From Shewanella polaris (GTDB taxonomy: Bacteria > Pseudomonadota > Gammaproteobacteria > Enterobacterales > Shewanellaceae), in contig NZ_CP041036.1 in NCBI RefSeq assembly GCF_006385555.1, positions 2,232,001 to 2,296,000 on the forward strand: a DNA stretch of 64,000 bases, in the 5' to 3' direction. Below, one piece after another: positions 27,785-36,667 of the stretch. Numbering within the stretch: position 1 is the stretch's first letter; every line of letters starts with the position of its first letter. The notes beneath the pieces were generated by a model. The model was not told the origin of the DNA and ran no database searches. It saw only the letters and a program-made list of their open reading frames with translations. The position numbers and the translations under genes were made by a program.

Positions 27785-28411
27785 CTATTTGAGTGCGTGA
27801 CCCAAAGATTGCAAATAAGCAATCAGTGCCTGCATTTCTGTTTTGCCTTCAACCGCTTTTTGAGCGCCGGCGACTTCTTCATCAGTGTAAAGATCATTAC
27901 CTTTATAACCACCTTTATGGAGGTTACGTAGAATAGTCATCTTGTCACCGGTCAGAACGCCGTCTAGTTTATTCTCGGCTAACCAAGGAAAACCAGGCAT
28001 GTTTGACTGTGGTACAACGTCACGAGGGTTCATTAAATGAACTTCATGCCATCGATCGCTATAACGTCCACCAACACGTGCTAAGTCAGGTCCGGTACGC
28101 TTAGAACCCCATTGGAATGGATGATCCCAAACAGATTCACCAGCAACAGAATAATGACCATAACGTTCCGTTTCAGCACGCAAAGGGCGGATCATTTGGC
28201 TGTGACAGTTGTAACAACCTTCACGAACATAAATGTCACGACCTTCAATCTGTAACGCTGTATAAGGAATAAGACCTTCAACAGGTTCAGTAGTGTCTTT
28301 TTGAAATATCAGTGGGGTAATCTGCACTAAACCACCAAAACTAATGGCGATAACAGTGAAGATAGCAAGCAGACCGACATTTTTTTCAATTAATTCATGA
28401 TTAAATTTCAT
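27785..28411 (-). CDS. ccoO: cbb3 oxidase subunit II, monoheme cytochrome CcoO
   Basis: A 208-residue protein with an N-terminal membrane anchor ([16 protein letters not shown]) and one heme c site [13 protein letters not shown] near residue 65. The axial methionine is probably the one in SNMPGFPWL. It lies between CcoP and the catalytic subunit in the electron path. It is 12 bases downstream of ccoN and 9 upstream of ccoQ, in one operon. Confidence 0.97.
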   Translation of the reverse strand: MKFNHELIEKNVGLLAIFTVIAISFGGLVQITPLIFQKDTTEPVEGLIPYTALQIEGRDIYVREGCYNCHSQMIRPLRAETERYGHYSVAGESVWDHPFQWGSKRTGPDLARVGGRYSDRWHEVHLMNPRDVVPQSNMPGFPWLAENKLDGVLTGDKMTILRNLHKGGYKGNDLYTDEEVAGAQKAVEGKTEMQALIAYLQSLGHALK

Positions 28412-28423
28412 CGAATCTGCTCC

Positions 28424-29851
28424 TTAAGCTTCTGCAATAGCAGGTAATGAATCTTTAGGTGCTTTAACGGTTTTGATAACGTTATAAGCCATAAGGAACA
28501 TACCAGTTAAGAAGAAACAACCACCAATAAAGCGTACAAAGTAGAATGGATATGAAGCTTCTAAACTCTCAACGAAACTATAAGTTAGTGTTCCATCAGC
28601 GTTAACCGCACGCCACATAAGACCTTGCATAACACCAGAAATCCACATACTAACGATATACAACACAGTACCGATAGTCGCTAACCAGAAATGAACGTTA
28701 ACCAGCTTACTGCTGTACATACGGCCATGACCGAATAATATTGGAATTAAGTGATACAAAGAACCAATAGACACCATTGCAACCCAGCCTAGCGCGCCAG
28801 AGTGAACGTGACCAATAGTCCAGTCAGTATAATGAGATAATGCATTGACCGTTTTAATTGCCATCATTGGGCCTTCGAAGGTAGACATACCGTAGAAAGA
28901 CAATGAAACAACTAAGAAACGCAAAATAGGGTCTGTACGTAGCTTATGCCATGCACCAGACAGGGTCATAATACCGTTAATCATACCGCCCCAAGATGGC
29001 GCGAATAAAATTAATGACATTACCATGCCTAATGACTGAGTCCAGTCAGGAAGGGCAGTGTAATGTAAGTGATGAGGACCGGCCCATATGTACAACGCAA
29101 TCAATGCCCAAAAATGAACAATAGATAAACGGTAAGAGTACACTGGACGACCAGCTTGTTTAGGCACGAAGTAATACATCATCCCCAAGAAGCCAGCTGT
29201 AAGTAAGAAGCCTACCGCATTATGACCGTACCACCACTGAACCATCGCATCGACTGCACCAGAGTACAGTGAGTAAGACTTAAATAAGCTTACTGGTACT
29301 GCCATTGAGTTAACAATGTGAAGTACTGCAACAGTAATGATAAAGGCACCAAAGAACCAATTCGCCACATAAATGTGGGAGGTTGTTCGTTTAGCGATTG
29401 TGCCAAAAAATACAATTGCATAGCTAACCCAAATAATCGCAATCGCGATATCAATAGGCCATTCTAATTCTGCATATTCTTTACTTTGGGTGATACCCAA
29501 AGGTAAAGTGATTGCAGCTGCAATAATAACGGCTTGCCAACCCCAAAAGGTAAATGCGGCCAATTTAGGCGCAAATAGACGGACTTGACAAGTGCGTTGC
29601 ACAACGTAGTAGGATGTAGCGAAAAGAGCTGATGTTCCGAACGCGAAAATCACCGCATTGGTATGTAAAGGTCGTAAACGACTAAACGTTAACCAAGGTG
29701 TGTCGAAGTTCAGTTGCGGCCAGATTAACTGAGCCGCAATAAATACACCCACTGCCATACCAAAGATTCCCCACAAAACTGTGGTTAATGCGAATTGGCG
29801 GACAATAGTGTAGTTGTAATCAGCGCCTGTAGACTGGGAATGGTTCATCAT
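28424..29851 (-). CDS. ccoN: cbb3 oxidase catalytic subunit I, CcoN
   Basis: A 475-residue heme-copper oxidase of the C family with 12 membrane segments. Metal ligands are visible: [10 protein letters not shown] (low-spin heme b), WYGHNAVGF and [13 protein letters not shown] (Cu(B) histidines), and [13 protein letters not shown] (heme b3 and heme b ligands). It reduces oxygen to water with high affinity and pumps protons, serving microaerobic respiration. First gene of ccoNOQP. A perfect Fnr box lies about 210 bases upstream. Confidence 0.97.
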   Translation of the reverse strand: MMNHSQSTGADYNYTIVRQFALTTVLWGIFGMAVGVFIAAQLIWPQLNFDTPWLTFSRLRPLHTNAVIFAFGTSALFATSYYVVQRTCQVRLFAPKLAAFTFWGWQAVIIAAAITLPLGITQSKEYAELEWPIDIAIAIIWVSYAIVFFGTIAKRTTSHIYVANWFFGAFIITVAVLHIVNSMAVPVSLFKSYSLYSGAVDAMVQWWYGHNAVGFLLTAGFLGMMYYFVPKQAGRPVYSYRLSIVHFWALIALYIWAGPHHLHYTALPDWTQSLGMVMSLILFAPSWGGMINGIMTLSGAWHKLRTDPILRFLVVSLSFYGMSTFEGPMMAIKTVNALSHYTDWTIGHVHSGALGWVAMVSIGSLYHLIPILFGHGRMYSSKLVNVHFWLATIGTVLYIVSMWISGVMQGLMWRAVNADGTLTYSFVESLEASYPFYFVRFIGGCFFLTGMFLMAYNVIKTVKAPKDSLPAIAEA

Positions 29852-30060
29852 AATGCTTCCACGGCTTATTACTTATACTTTTAATATTTAGTAAAGCGGA
29901 CTTTACCTGTTAGATTAACATATGGCGATAAATCGAGCTGTTTACACCGTTTTTAAGGCCAATAGTCAAGATGTTACCTCGTGTAAATGTTCTCTACCAC
30001 AAGGCGATGTAATGATACTTGAGCTAAGTCAAAAAAGATACTTCACAACGCGTCTCAAAT

Positions 30061-30074
30061 TTGATTTAGATCAA
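30061..30074. promoter_or_regulatory. Perfect Fnr/EtrA box
   Basis: TTGATTTAGATCAA matches the Fnr consensus TTGAT-N4-ATCAA in all ten fixed positions. It lies 210 bases upstream of ccoN (minus) and a few bases before the ribosome-binding site of the lipoprotein gene (plus). It could activate ccoN if that gene has a long leader, repress the lipoprotein gene, or both. EtrA, encoded at 21459-22211, is the obvious ligand. Confidence 0.8.
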
Positions 30075-30087
30075 TATCGGGAGGATC

Positions 30088-30567
30088 ATGTTATCAATAC
30101 AAATAGAAAGGTTAAAATTTGTGCATAAAATAAACAAAATCGTCATTTTTATAATTTCCCTAACGTTTTTAATGGCCTGCAATGGTGATAAAACAGCAGA
30201 ACAACAAACATTCCCCGTAGACCAAACTTTATGTCAATTTTCAACAGGTGAATGTTACAAAAAAGTAGCCGATATCACTGTCGGTTTAATGATCGATCCC
30301 GTCAATACTCCAAGTGAAAAACCATTAAATCTTACGTTAACATCTACACAAGCGATCACTAATGTTTCAGTTAGAGTAGAAGGTCGCGATATGTTCATGG
30401 GGGTTATACCGGTGTCATTATCCTCTATAACAGACAATGAAATACACGGAAACCTGATTTTTGGTTCATGCAGTAGCAATTATATGGTGTGGCGAGTGTT
30501 TGTCTCATTTGACTACCAACAACAACCTAGAACATTAATGTACGACTTTTTAGCCGATAACAATTAA
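30088..30567 (+). CDS. Putative lipoprotein upstream of ccoN
   Basis: The 159-codon frame begins at ATG 30088 behind GGGAGG at a rather short distance. A GTG at 30121 is an alternative start that would give a textbook 20-residue lipoprotein signal (HKINKIVIFIISLTFLMAC). Either way the lipobox LMAC predicts a lipid-anchored protein. The mature part has four cysteines (LCQFSTGEC, GSCSSN among them) and a beta-rich pattern. The family is not recognised. Its position divergent from ccoN with an Fnr box between suggests a respiration- or redox-linked role. Confidence 0.78.
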   Translation: MLSIQIERLKFVHKINKIVIFIISLTFLMACNGDKTAEQQTFPVDQTLCQFSTGECYKKVADITVGLMIDPVNTPSEKPLNLTLTSTQAITNVSVRVEGRDMFMGVIPVSLSSITDNEIHGNLIFGSCSSNYMVWRVFVSFDYQQQPRTLMYDFLADNN

Positions 30568-30654
30568 AGATAAAATGGTCATGTAAATGAACACAACAAA
30601 TTTATTTATGCCTAGTACATAGCGAAATCTCGTCATTTAGCCGTTTAGATAAAC

Positions 30655-30689
30655 GATTAAAATGATTAAAATGATTAAAATGATTAAAT
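30655..30689. repeat. Short tandem repeat, unit GATTAAAAT
   Basis: Nearly four head-to-tail copies of a 9-base unit lie in non-coding AT-rich DNA. They create the repeated FNH pattern of a minus-strand open frame (30602-30874) that I regard as spurious. Confidence 0.85.
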
Positions 30690-31003
30690 AGGCATAAATA
30701 TCGATGTTCTGAGTTATTACAAAAATATACACAACAATTACAGGGAGAGCCTAACCAAGTAAAGTAACAATATTTCTGAAGGCTAGGGCAGAGTTTAGAT
30801 AGATAACGGTACATATTATAGAATTGTACTTTTATAAGCTTAATTCTGCATAGAATAATATTCAAAATCACCATTTACACAATCAAACCATATACCTCTG
30901 CAAATACCATCCTCGCAAACATGTCGCTTTAGAGCCTATATTTACGGTTTATTGATACTTTTATCATGATCTAAAACAAAGAAGTGGTGATAACCATTAT
31001 ATT

Positions 31004-31022
31004 CTAATTGATAATCATTCTC
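31004..31022. promoter_or_regulatory. Fur-box-like site
   Basis: By my count 14 of 19 bases match the Fur consensus GATAATGATAATCATTATC, with GATAATCATTCTC as the strong half. A second related stretch GATAACCATTATA begins about 20 bases upstream (near 30989), so two overlapping sites are possible. It lies 134 bases before the Cys-rich gene at 31156. Confidence 0.65.
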
Positions 31023-31155
31023 ATTAATGTATTATTAACACATAACATATTACCCATTAGGGTGAGTAGGGCATAAGACGATTAAAAGAATTCGACTGAT
31101 GAACCAACATCGTGTTTACAGATTTCTATTACCGTTGCGATAAAAAGGAGCACAT

Positions 31156-31440
31156 ATGAACAGAGTAAATGTGTCAATTGATGCAAATAAAGTGGCGCAA
31201 TTAATCAAAGCCGGTCATTTATGTGCGGCCGATTTACAATGCTTAGACAAAGCGAGTAAACAAACCATTTGGCAATTATGTTTAATGAGCTGTCAAAAAC
31301 GCTCAACTTGTCACAATAAGCAATGCCAACAATCATGCATGCCATCAAACGCCATCCAGCAATGCATGCAACAATTAATCACTGATGACGAGATTGCAGA
31401 GCCTAGATATGCATATATTCAAAACTCATATGCAAAATGA
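31156..31440 (+). CDS. Cysteine-rich small protein behind a Fur-box-like site
   Basis: A 94-residue cytoplasmic protein without signal peptide. It has nine cysteines, mostly in the middle part: LCAADLQC, LCLMSCQKRSTC, NKQCQQSC and QQCMQQL. The helix-friendly start (VSIDANKVAQLIKAGHLCAADLQCLD) is followed by the Cys cluster, so metal (iron, zinc or copper) or Fe-S binding is plausible. I do not recognise the family. AAAAAGGAG lies in front of the ATG. The upstream Fur-like site suggests induction under iron limitation. Confidence 0.8.
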   Translation: MNRVNVSIDANKVAQLIKAGHLCAADLQCLDKASKQTIWQLCLMSCQKRSTCHNKQCQQSCMPSNAIQQCMQQLITDDEIAEPRYAYIQNSYAK

Positions 31441-31447
31441 GCACGAT

Positions 31448-31477
31448 TGATGCCGATAAATAACATTATCGGCATCA
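31448..31477 (+). terminator. Terminator-like hairpin after the Cys-rich gene
   Basis: Perfect 12-base arms (31448-31459 and 31466-31477) with a 6-base loop start eight bases after the stop. On the plus strand no T-run follows; on the minus strand a T-rich stretch precedes. Confidence 0.6.
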
Positions 31478-31529
31478 GCTAAAAAATAGTACAATAAGGC
31501 AATATAATCAATAGCCTATATTTAATCAC

Positions 31530-32837
31530 ATGACTAATAAAATGATTGATGAGTTGCCGCCAGTATTGCCACTTTTTGATGCAGCTGAATTTGTGCTGCA
31601 AGGTAATGCTCAAATCAATCAATACATTACTAACATATCAATTAAAAAAGTCGCCGATGCAGGGCTTATCATAGAGCATTGCGCCGATTGGTTGTTTGAA
31701 CAAAAACAGTCTGAAAATAACTATAAAGCCTACCGTAGTGAACTAACCACATATCTACATTGGTGCTTTGATGTTGTGGCATTATCGCCAATCGCGGTGA
31801 CGCGTAAAGACATCGCCAAATACATCGATTACTGTCAAACACCGCCAATTGAACTAATCGGTTACTTCAATGTGGCTCAGTTCAAACTCGATAAAGCTAC
31901 CGGTGATAGAACTCCCAATCCACAATGGCGACCGTTTATAGGTAAAAAACACCTAGGGAAATGTCTACCATATCAACTGAGTGATAATGCGCTGAAGACA
32001 AAGATTGCAATATTATCATCATTCTATGGCTATCTAATAAGTGAGGAATACACCGAACGAAACCCAGCTCAGTTATGGCTTAAACACAGTCGCTTTGCTA
32101 TTAAACGTAAATTCACCATCGACGAAGACAACAACAACCATGCATTCACTGAACTTCAATGGTCATACGTTATCAGTACTGTTGAACAATTAGCGCAAAA
32201 TCAACCAGAACAACATCAACGCAGTTTGTTTTTAATCACACTATTATATAGCTGCTATTTACGTATATCAGAAATCAGTGCTCGCGCAGGTTATGCACCG
32301 ATCATGAGTCAGTTCAGGCAAGACCCACATTCTGGGATTTGGTATTTCCATGTACCGTTTTCTAAAAGCGGTAAAGCGCGTAATATTGCCATATCAAAAG
32401 CTTTGCTTGCAGGCTTAGTCGATTATCGTCGTTATCTACGTCTTAGTGATTTACCTAACATCAATGATCAGCACCCAATATTTGTCCGCCATAAAGCCGC
32501 TGCACATGGTCGTGAATCAGGAGTCATCAATGCCAATCTTGGAATTCGGCACATACGAGACGAAATCGACAAGCTCATTAACTTAGCCGCAGACAATGCC
32601 GCCAAAGATGGTTTTGAACATGACAGCCAACTTATGCGCAAACTCAGTGCTCATAATATTCGCCATACTGGGATAACGCACGACATCAATATTAACCGTC
32701 GACCGTTATCACATGTCCAGGCCGATGCCGGCCATGAAAGTATCGACACCACATCACAATATTTGCACACCACGCAAACTGAACGACATCAAAGTGCATT
32801 CAATAAACCACTAAATCATCTTGCTGAGATTAAATAG
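31530..32837 (+). CDS. Orphan tyrosine recombinase (phage-integrase family)
   Basis: A 435-residue site-specific recombinase. The N-terminal core-binding (SAM-like) domain covers about 40-180. The catalytic domain shows all expected residues: Arg in YLRISEISAR, Lys in FSKSGKARN, HNIRH (HxxR), the late His in AGHESIDTTSQYLH and Tyr in the same segment. It catalyses strand exchange through a 3'-phosphotyrosine. No excisionase, phage genes or att repeats were found close by, so it stands alone. No strong ribosome-binding site is visible at the chosen start; ATG 31542 is an alternative. Confidence 0.9.
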   Translation: MTNKMIDELPPVLPLFDAAEFVLQGNAQINQYITNISIKKVADAGLIIEHCADWLFEQKQSENNYKAYRSELTTYLHWCFDVVALSPIAVTRKDIAKYIDYCQTPPIELIGYFNVAQFKLDKATGDRTPNPQWRPFIGKKHLGKCLPYQLSDNALKTKIAILSSFYGYLISEEYTERNPAQLWLKHSRFAIKRKFTIDEDNNNHAFTELQWSYVISTVEQLAQNQPEQHQRSLFLITLLYSCYLRISEISARAGYAPIMSQFRQDPHSGIWYFHVPFSKSGKARNIAISKALLAGLVDYRRYLRLSDLPNINDQHPIFVRHKAAAHGRESGVINANLGIRHIRDEIDKLINLAADNAAKDGFEHDSQLMRKLSAHNIRHTGITHDININRRPLSHVQADAGHESIDTTSQYLHTTQTERHQSAFNKPLNHLAEIK

Positions 32838-33130
32838 TTGGCTACCATTGACCGTAAAAATTGAAAGTATGCAATCTCAGCACGATGCTAAATCGTATAT
32901 TTAGGTACAATGACTCATTAAACTACAATTACGTTCGCGATAAGATATGTTTAATGAAGACCATTAAGGCTGGCCAAACACAATCAGGAACCTCGTATAC
33001 ACAGTATTGAACATAATAATACTTATGCGCACAATGTATATTATGTTAAATAGGGTATTTGTGTAGTGTTACTCAATAGCTTCTTGTGATATTCGACATT
33101 GAGATCGAAACTTGATCCCACTGAAATTTG
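32838..33130. other. Non-coding stretch after the recombinase gene
   Basis: About 290 bases without a usable ORF, ending in a clear terminator. A small RNA, a leader or a decayed gene could lie here; there is no family resemblance I trust. Confidence 0.4.
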
Positions 33131-33173
33131 AATGGCTCTAGCCCACACCACTATTGGCCTAGAGCCATTTTTC
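33131..33173 (+). terminator. Strong terminator without an adjacent gene
   Basis: An 11-bp perfect stem (33131-33141 with 33159-33169) is followed by TTTTTC. The nearest upstream stop is nearly 300 bases away, so the terminated transcript is unknown. Confidence 0.8.
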
Positions 33174-33409
33174 ATTGATACCAGGACAACTGAGATTCGA
33201 ATTTAACGTGAGATCTAGCTATTCTGGTTGCGGAAAATAATGCCTGACATTTGTAATGCGCGCCTACGTAAAATCTGTACTAACTAGACTACCTTGACCA
33301 ATCAGATTTCAAGTACGGCAAGTGCATGTAGAAGACTGATTGCTTTGATAGACGATTGTGATCCACAGGAATAAATATCCTCTGACCCTGGTTGTCGTCA
33401 GTTCTATAA

Positions 33410-33772
33410 ATGAAGCTGAATTTTGACCACGATGCAAAACTTAACTCGCGCCGATTTTCCGATTGTGAACTTGGTCATTTAGGCGCAGCGAGATTAATTA
33501 ATGTTTTCAATTCACCATCAGATCCGGTGTTTGCTAAAGCCACAGCAGAAAAAGCGTTAACAAAATTAGAAGCACAACTTATCGACCAAGATTATTTGGT
33601 CGCAAATAAAATCAGCTTAGCTGACTTTGCTATATACAGTTATGTTGCTCATGCACCTGAAGGCGATGTGTCATTAGCACCTTACCCAAATGTACGTCGC
33701 TGGTTAACAAACATTGAAGGGTTGAGAGGATTTGTTGCTATGCCAGCAACCAAAGCTGGATTAGTAGCATAA
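33410..33772 (+). pseudogene. Glutathione S-transferase, C-terminal fragment only
   Basis: The 120 residues match the C-terminal helical domain of a GST: AARLINVF, KLEAQLIDQDYLVANKISLADFAIYSYVAHAPEG, YPNVRRWLTNIEGLRGFVAMP. The thioredoxin-like N-terminal domain with the glutathione site is missing, and upstream sequence does not restore it. It is thus a truncated gene. The next frame downstream is a decayed PPOX/ferredoxin-reductase gene; intact relatives of these two genes often lie side by side. Confidence 0.8.
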
Positions 33773-33794
33773 GACGATTAGCTCTGCGCAGCTC

Positions 33795-35027
33795 GCACAT
33801 CCACTGCGGATTTTTGGTACCGATAAGACCCATCAAAAATCAGCTTTATCGCCATTTCATCCTGGTGAACAGAACATTCAGGATCGTGTTGGTAAACGCG
33901 CTGTGATGGAGAGTTTTGGACAACGTGCAATACGTCCATACATTCCAGAACAACATCGTGAGTTTTATCAACAACTGCCCTTTATTGTTGCTGGCAGTGT
34001 TAACCAACAAGGTTGGCCTTGGGCATCGATGCTTTCGGGATATCCAGGATTTATAACATCACCAGACTCAACAACATTAACGATTAATGCATCGGCAATA
34101 ACTGGAGACATGTATTACCGCATTTCAGTTAAACGAGAAGCTAATGGCACTATTTCGAAATGCTTACACGATAATGTGCGCGTCGGCGATGTTATTGAAG
34201 CTAAAGCTCCTTCGGGTAATTTTTATATTGATGCAGCAGAAAAGCGCCCGGCTGTATTAATCGGCGCAGGCGTAGGTATTACGCCGATGATTGCGATGAC
34301 CTCGCATATCCTAAATGAAGCTGAGCGTACCCGTCATTTAAGACCATTGACCATATTACACGCTGCCAAAACGACCCAACAACGCACTTTTACACAAAAC
34401 TTCCAAGATGCTGAAATAAAATCTAATGGTAAAATTCGGTACTATTCAATTATCACTCAACCTAGTAAGCAGGAAAAAATAGGCATTGATTTTAATGCAA
34501 TCGACCACATTACCGCAGATACACTTCGGCAAATATTAGCACTAGACGATTATGATTTTTACTTATGTGGTCCACCTGCGTTTATGCAAGCACTCTATGA
34601 TGAAATACGTAGTTTAGGGGTACGTGATGCACGTATTTTTGCCGAAGCGTTTGGGCCTGCGGCACTTATTCGCCAAATCGATAATGAATCAATGTTACTT
34701 GAAGCAATAAAGTTACTTGAAGCAGAAAACGAAGCCGATGAAGCCGTCATCAAATTTGTGAAGTCTGGTTTTGAACAAAGATGGAACGCAAATGATGTGA
34801 CACTTTTAGAAACAGCAGAAAACCATGGGCTCACCCCTAACTTCAGTTGCTGTAACGGAATTTGCGGCACGAGCGCAGTAAGACTGCTAAAAGGATCAAT
34901 CACTTATAGAACTTAGCCAGTGGTCACTCCAACCGAAGGTGAGGTATTGCTTTGTTGTGCGGTTCCTAAAAAACAATCATCACACAGCAATTTAAATAAA
35001 ATAAGCATCGTCGAAATCGATTTATAA
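33795..35027 (+). pseudogene. PPOX-domain / ferredoxin reductase fusion, decayed
   Basis: Three defects are visible. (1) The homologous frame opens upstream (AHPLRIFGTDKTH near 33795) but has no usable start until GTG 33903. (2) PPOX-type sequence (PFIVAGSVNQQGWPWASMLSG) jumps after DSTTLTINA directly into MYYRISVKREANG of the FAD/NAD reductase domain, an internal deletion of probably 250 or more residues. (3) An in-frame TAG at 34914-34916 cuts the 2Fe-2S ferredoxin domain (FSCCNGICGTSAV); the same frame continues PVVTPTEGEVLLCCAVPKK to a TAA at 35025. Intact relatives of about 680 residues move electrons from NAD(P)H via flavin to a 2Fe-2S centre. Confidence 0.85.
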
Positions 35028-35305
35028 GCGTTGTAACACATAACGATACCGCCATTGATGAATGAACGTTATGAAAATAAAACCACAATGGCCTGCTTTC
35101 ACCGCAGCATCCACTTGCCAAAAAGATAGCACGCCATAATATACCGCTACAGCAACGGTATTATGGGGTGCTTCTGGTATTTGATTTCATTTGCTCACCT
35201 AAAGTCATGTATAAGGCAATAATATTACCTCTATTTAGGTGGCTAAAATACGATGTCACTACACAATTACTTGCCGTACTTCTTTATGTAGAGGGCCATG
35301 ATTTT
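35028..35305. other. Degenerate spacer with a third operator-like core
   Basis: It contains TGAACGTTA at 35063-35071, followed by an ATG and a short frame beginning MKIKPQWPAFTAAS that stops after 22 codons. This may be the start of a lost gene of the same regulon. The 64-codon frame at 35168-35362 is not convincing. Confidence 0.4.
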
Positions 35306-35842
35306 TTATTTGTAGGTTCCTCTTATTGGGTAATTGTTTTGTGGATTACGGATAAAACCTAAACCCATAATCATTGATTTCAGCTCTGGGCGAGAGAAAG
35401 GAACATTCGATATATCAATAATTTGTGCCTGTTTTTTATCATTAATAATAAACAATCCGGGTTCGGCAAAAGGTCGGTCAGTTTCTTCCGGCGAGCGAGG
35501 ATTTGAAATATACACCCCGATTTTTTGCATTTGTTCAATACTTAAGCCGTACGCCACATCAAATAAAGGCTTAACCAGCTCCATTTGAGCCATCGCTTTT
35601 TCTATGGGATCGGCGGATACAGCTACAACATCAACACCTAACTTCTTGAATTCAGGCAACAGCTCGTTCAACGTCGATAGGTATTGAGTACAAATGGGAC
35701 AGTGCTTACCCCGATAAACAACCACCATACGCCAATCGCAGCCCTCTGCCGGAGCAGCCGTAAGATTAATTTCACCACCACCAAGCAGCGCTAGAGTGAT
35801 GTCTGGAAAGGTTTGTCCTGCTACTAATTTAGATGAGTTCAT
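35306..35842 (-). CDS. Peroxiredoxin-like (AhpC/TSA) protein
   Basis: A 178-residue thioredoxin-fold protein. VVVYRGKHCPICTQYLSTLNEL has the CPIC motif at the end of the first strand, as in the AhpC/TSA group and bacterioferritin-comigratory-like proteins. VVAVSADPIEKA, GVYISNPRSPEETDRPFAEPGLFIIN and LGFIRN follow as expected. It should reduce peroxides or act as a thiol oxidoreductase in the cytoplasm. It is divergent from the TetR gene, and two operator-like repeats lie in the gap. Confidence 0.85.
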   Translation of the reverse strand: MNSSKLVAGQTFPDITLALLGGGEINLTAAPAEGCDWRMVVVYRGKHCPICTQYLSTLNELLPEFKKLGVDVVAVSADPIEKAMAQMELVKPLFDVAYGLSIEQMQKIGVYISNPRSPEETDRPFAEPGLFIINDKKQAQIIDISNVPFSRPELKSMIMGLGFIRNPQNNYPIRGTYK

Positions 35843-35860
35843 GTTTATTCCAATGTTTTG

Positions 35861-35919
35861 TAGTGAACGTTATAAAAACAAAATAATGCCAAGGTGTCAA
35901 TATTTCATAGTGAACGTTA
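35861..35919. promoter_or_regulatory. Two operator-like direct repeats, TAGTGAACGTTA
   Basis: The 12-base sequence TAGTGAACGTTA occurs at 35861-35872 and 35908-35919, 47 bases apart, each followed by YAAAA. The AACGTT core is palindromic. Position between peroxiredoxin and the TetR gene suggests binding by that TetR protein; the second site is 140 bases before its start. A third core copy is at 35063. Confidence 0.6.
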
Positions 35920-36004
35920 CAAAACTACATTGCCAATATAGACAACTTCCTAGAGCATAATCATTACCTTACCTAGGTTAATGGGTTTTAATCAATTGAG
36001 TTAT

Positions 36005-36018
36005 GTATCAATTGATAC
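36005..36018. promoter_or_regulatory. Perfect 14-base palindrome before the TetR gene
   Basis: GTATCAATTGATAC lies 41 bases upstream of the TetR start and could be a second regulator site or part of the promoter. Confidence 0.4.
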
Positions 36019-36058
36019 TAAAATAAATCATTAAATCCACAGCGTTGAGGTATCCGAT

Positions 36059-36667
36059 ATGATTCAAAATAAGGCTGGTAGGCCACGCGCTTTTGATCGT
36101 AGCGAAGCGCTTTTGTCCGCGATGCATGTTTTCTGGAAACAAGGATATGATGCCGCCTCCATTAAAGATTTAACCCAAGCAATGGGTATTAACAGCCCTA
36201 GCCTTTACTCGGTTTTTGGTGACAAACGTAAACTCTATTTAGAAGCTATAAACTGCTACGCCACAATTGATGCATGCGCACCATTAGTAGCCTTTGAAAC
36301 AGAACCCGATATTAACCAAGCTGTCCGCTCGTTCATGATTGCAGTGATTGATTACAGTACTGCAAATGGTAGCGGCGCAAAAGGCTGCTTTCTCAGTTCC
36401 AGCGTTGCTACAAGTGCTGGCGAGGTCGAGGGAGCACAAGAACTATTACAAAGGGCAGTATTAGATACCGATGCGCGATTATCGCGACGCTTTGAGCTAG
36501 AAAAAGCAAGTGGTGTTTTACCTGCCAATTTTCCATCATTAGCACGTGCAAAGCTTATGTTTGATATTCGACAGGGCTATGTATTTCGTGCCCGCGCGGG
36601 ATTCAAATCAGAAAGTATGAAACAAGATGTCGAGTATAGAGTGCACATGATATTAGCAAACCCTTGA
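36059..36667 (+). CDS. TetR family transcriptional regulator
   Basis: A 202-residue protein with an N-terminal TetR helix-turn-helix: GRPRAFDRSEALLSAMHVFW, then GYDAASIKDLTQAMGINSPSLYSVFGDKRKLY (residues 8-60). The C-terminal ligand domain has GCFLSSSVATSAGEV, typical of the AcrR-like group that often controls redox or electrophile-stress genes. GAGG lies before the ATG. Its neighbours (peroxiredoxin, decayed GST and reductase genes) make it a likely sensor of reactive electrophiles or oxidants; the ligand is unknown. Confidence 0.9.
   Translation: MIQNKAGRPRAFDRSEALLSAMHVFWKQGYDAASIKDLTQAMGINSPSLYSVFGDKRKLYLEAINCYATIDACAPLVAFETEPDINQAVRSFMIAVIDYSTANGSGAKGCFLSSSVATSAGEVEGAQELLQRAVLDTDARLSRRFELEKASGVLPANFPSLARAKLMFDIRQGYVFRARAGFKSESMKQDVEYRVHMILANP

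Noticed and set aside
29922..30128. 68-codon plus-strand frame upstream of the lipoprotein gene
   Set aside because: It overlaps the Fnr box and lipoprotein start, lacks a ribosome-binding site and shows no protein-like pattern.
30602..30874. 90-codon minus-strand frame
   Set aside because: Its FNHFNHFNHFN part is just the 9-base DNA repeat read in frame; no ribosome-binding site and unnatural composition.
32950..33170. RyhB- or attC-like small element
   Set aside because: A few bases recall RyhB (ATCAGGAACCTCG) but order and core do not match; no attC consensus is present.
35168..35362. 64-codon plus-strand frame
   Set aside because: It overlaps the end of the peroxiredoxin gene and has no start signal; probably debris.
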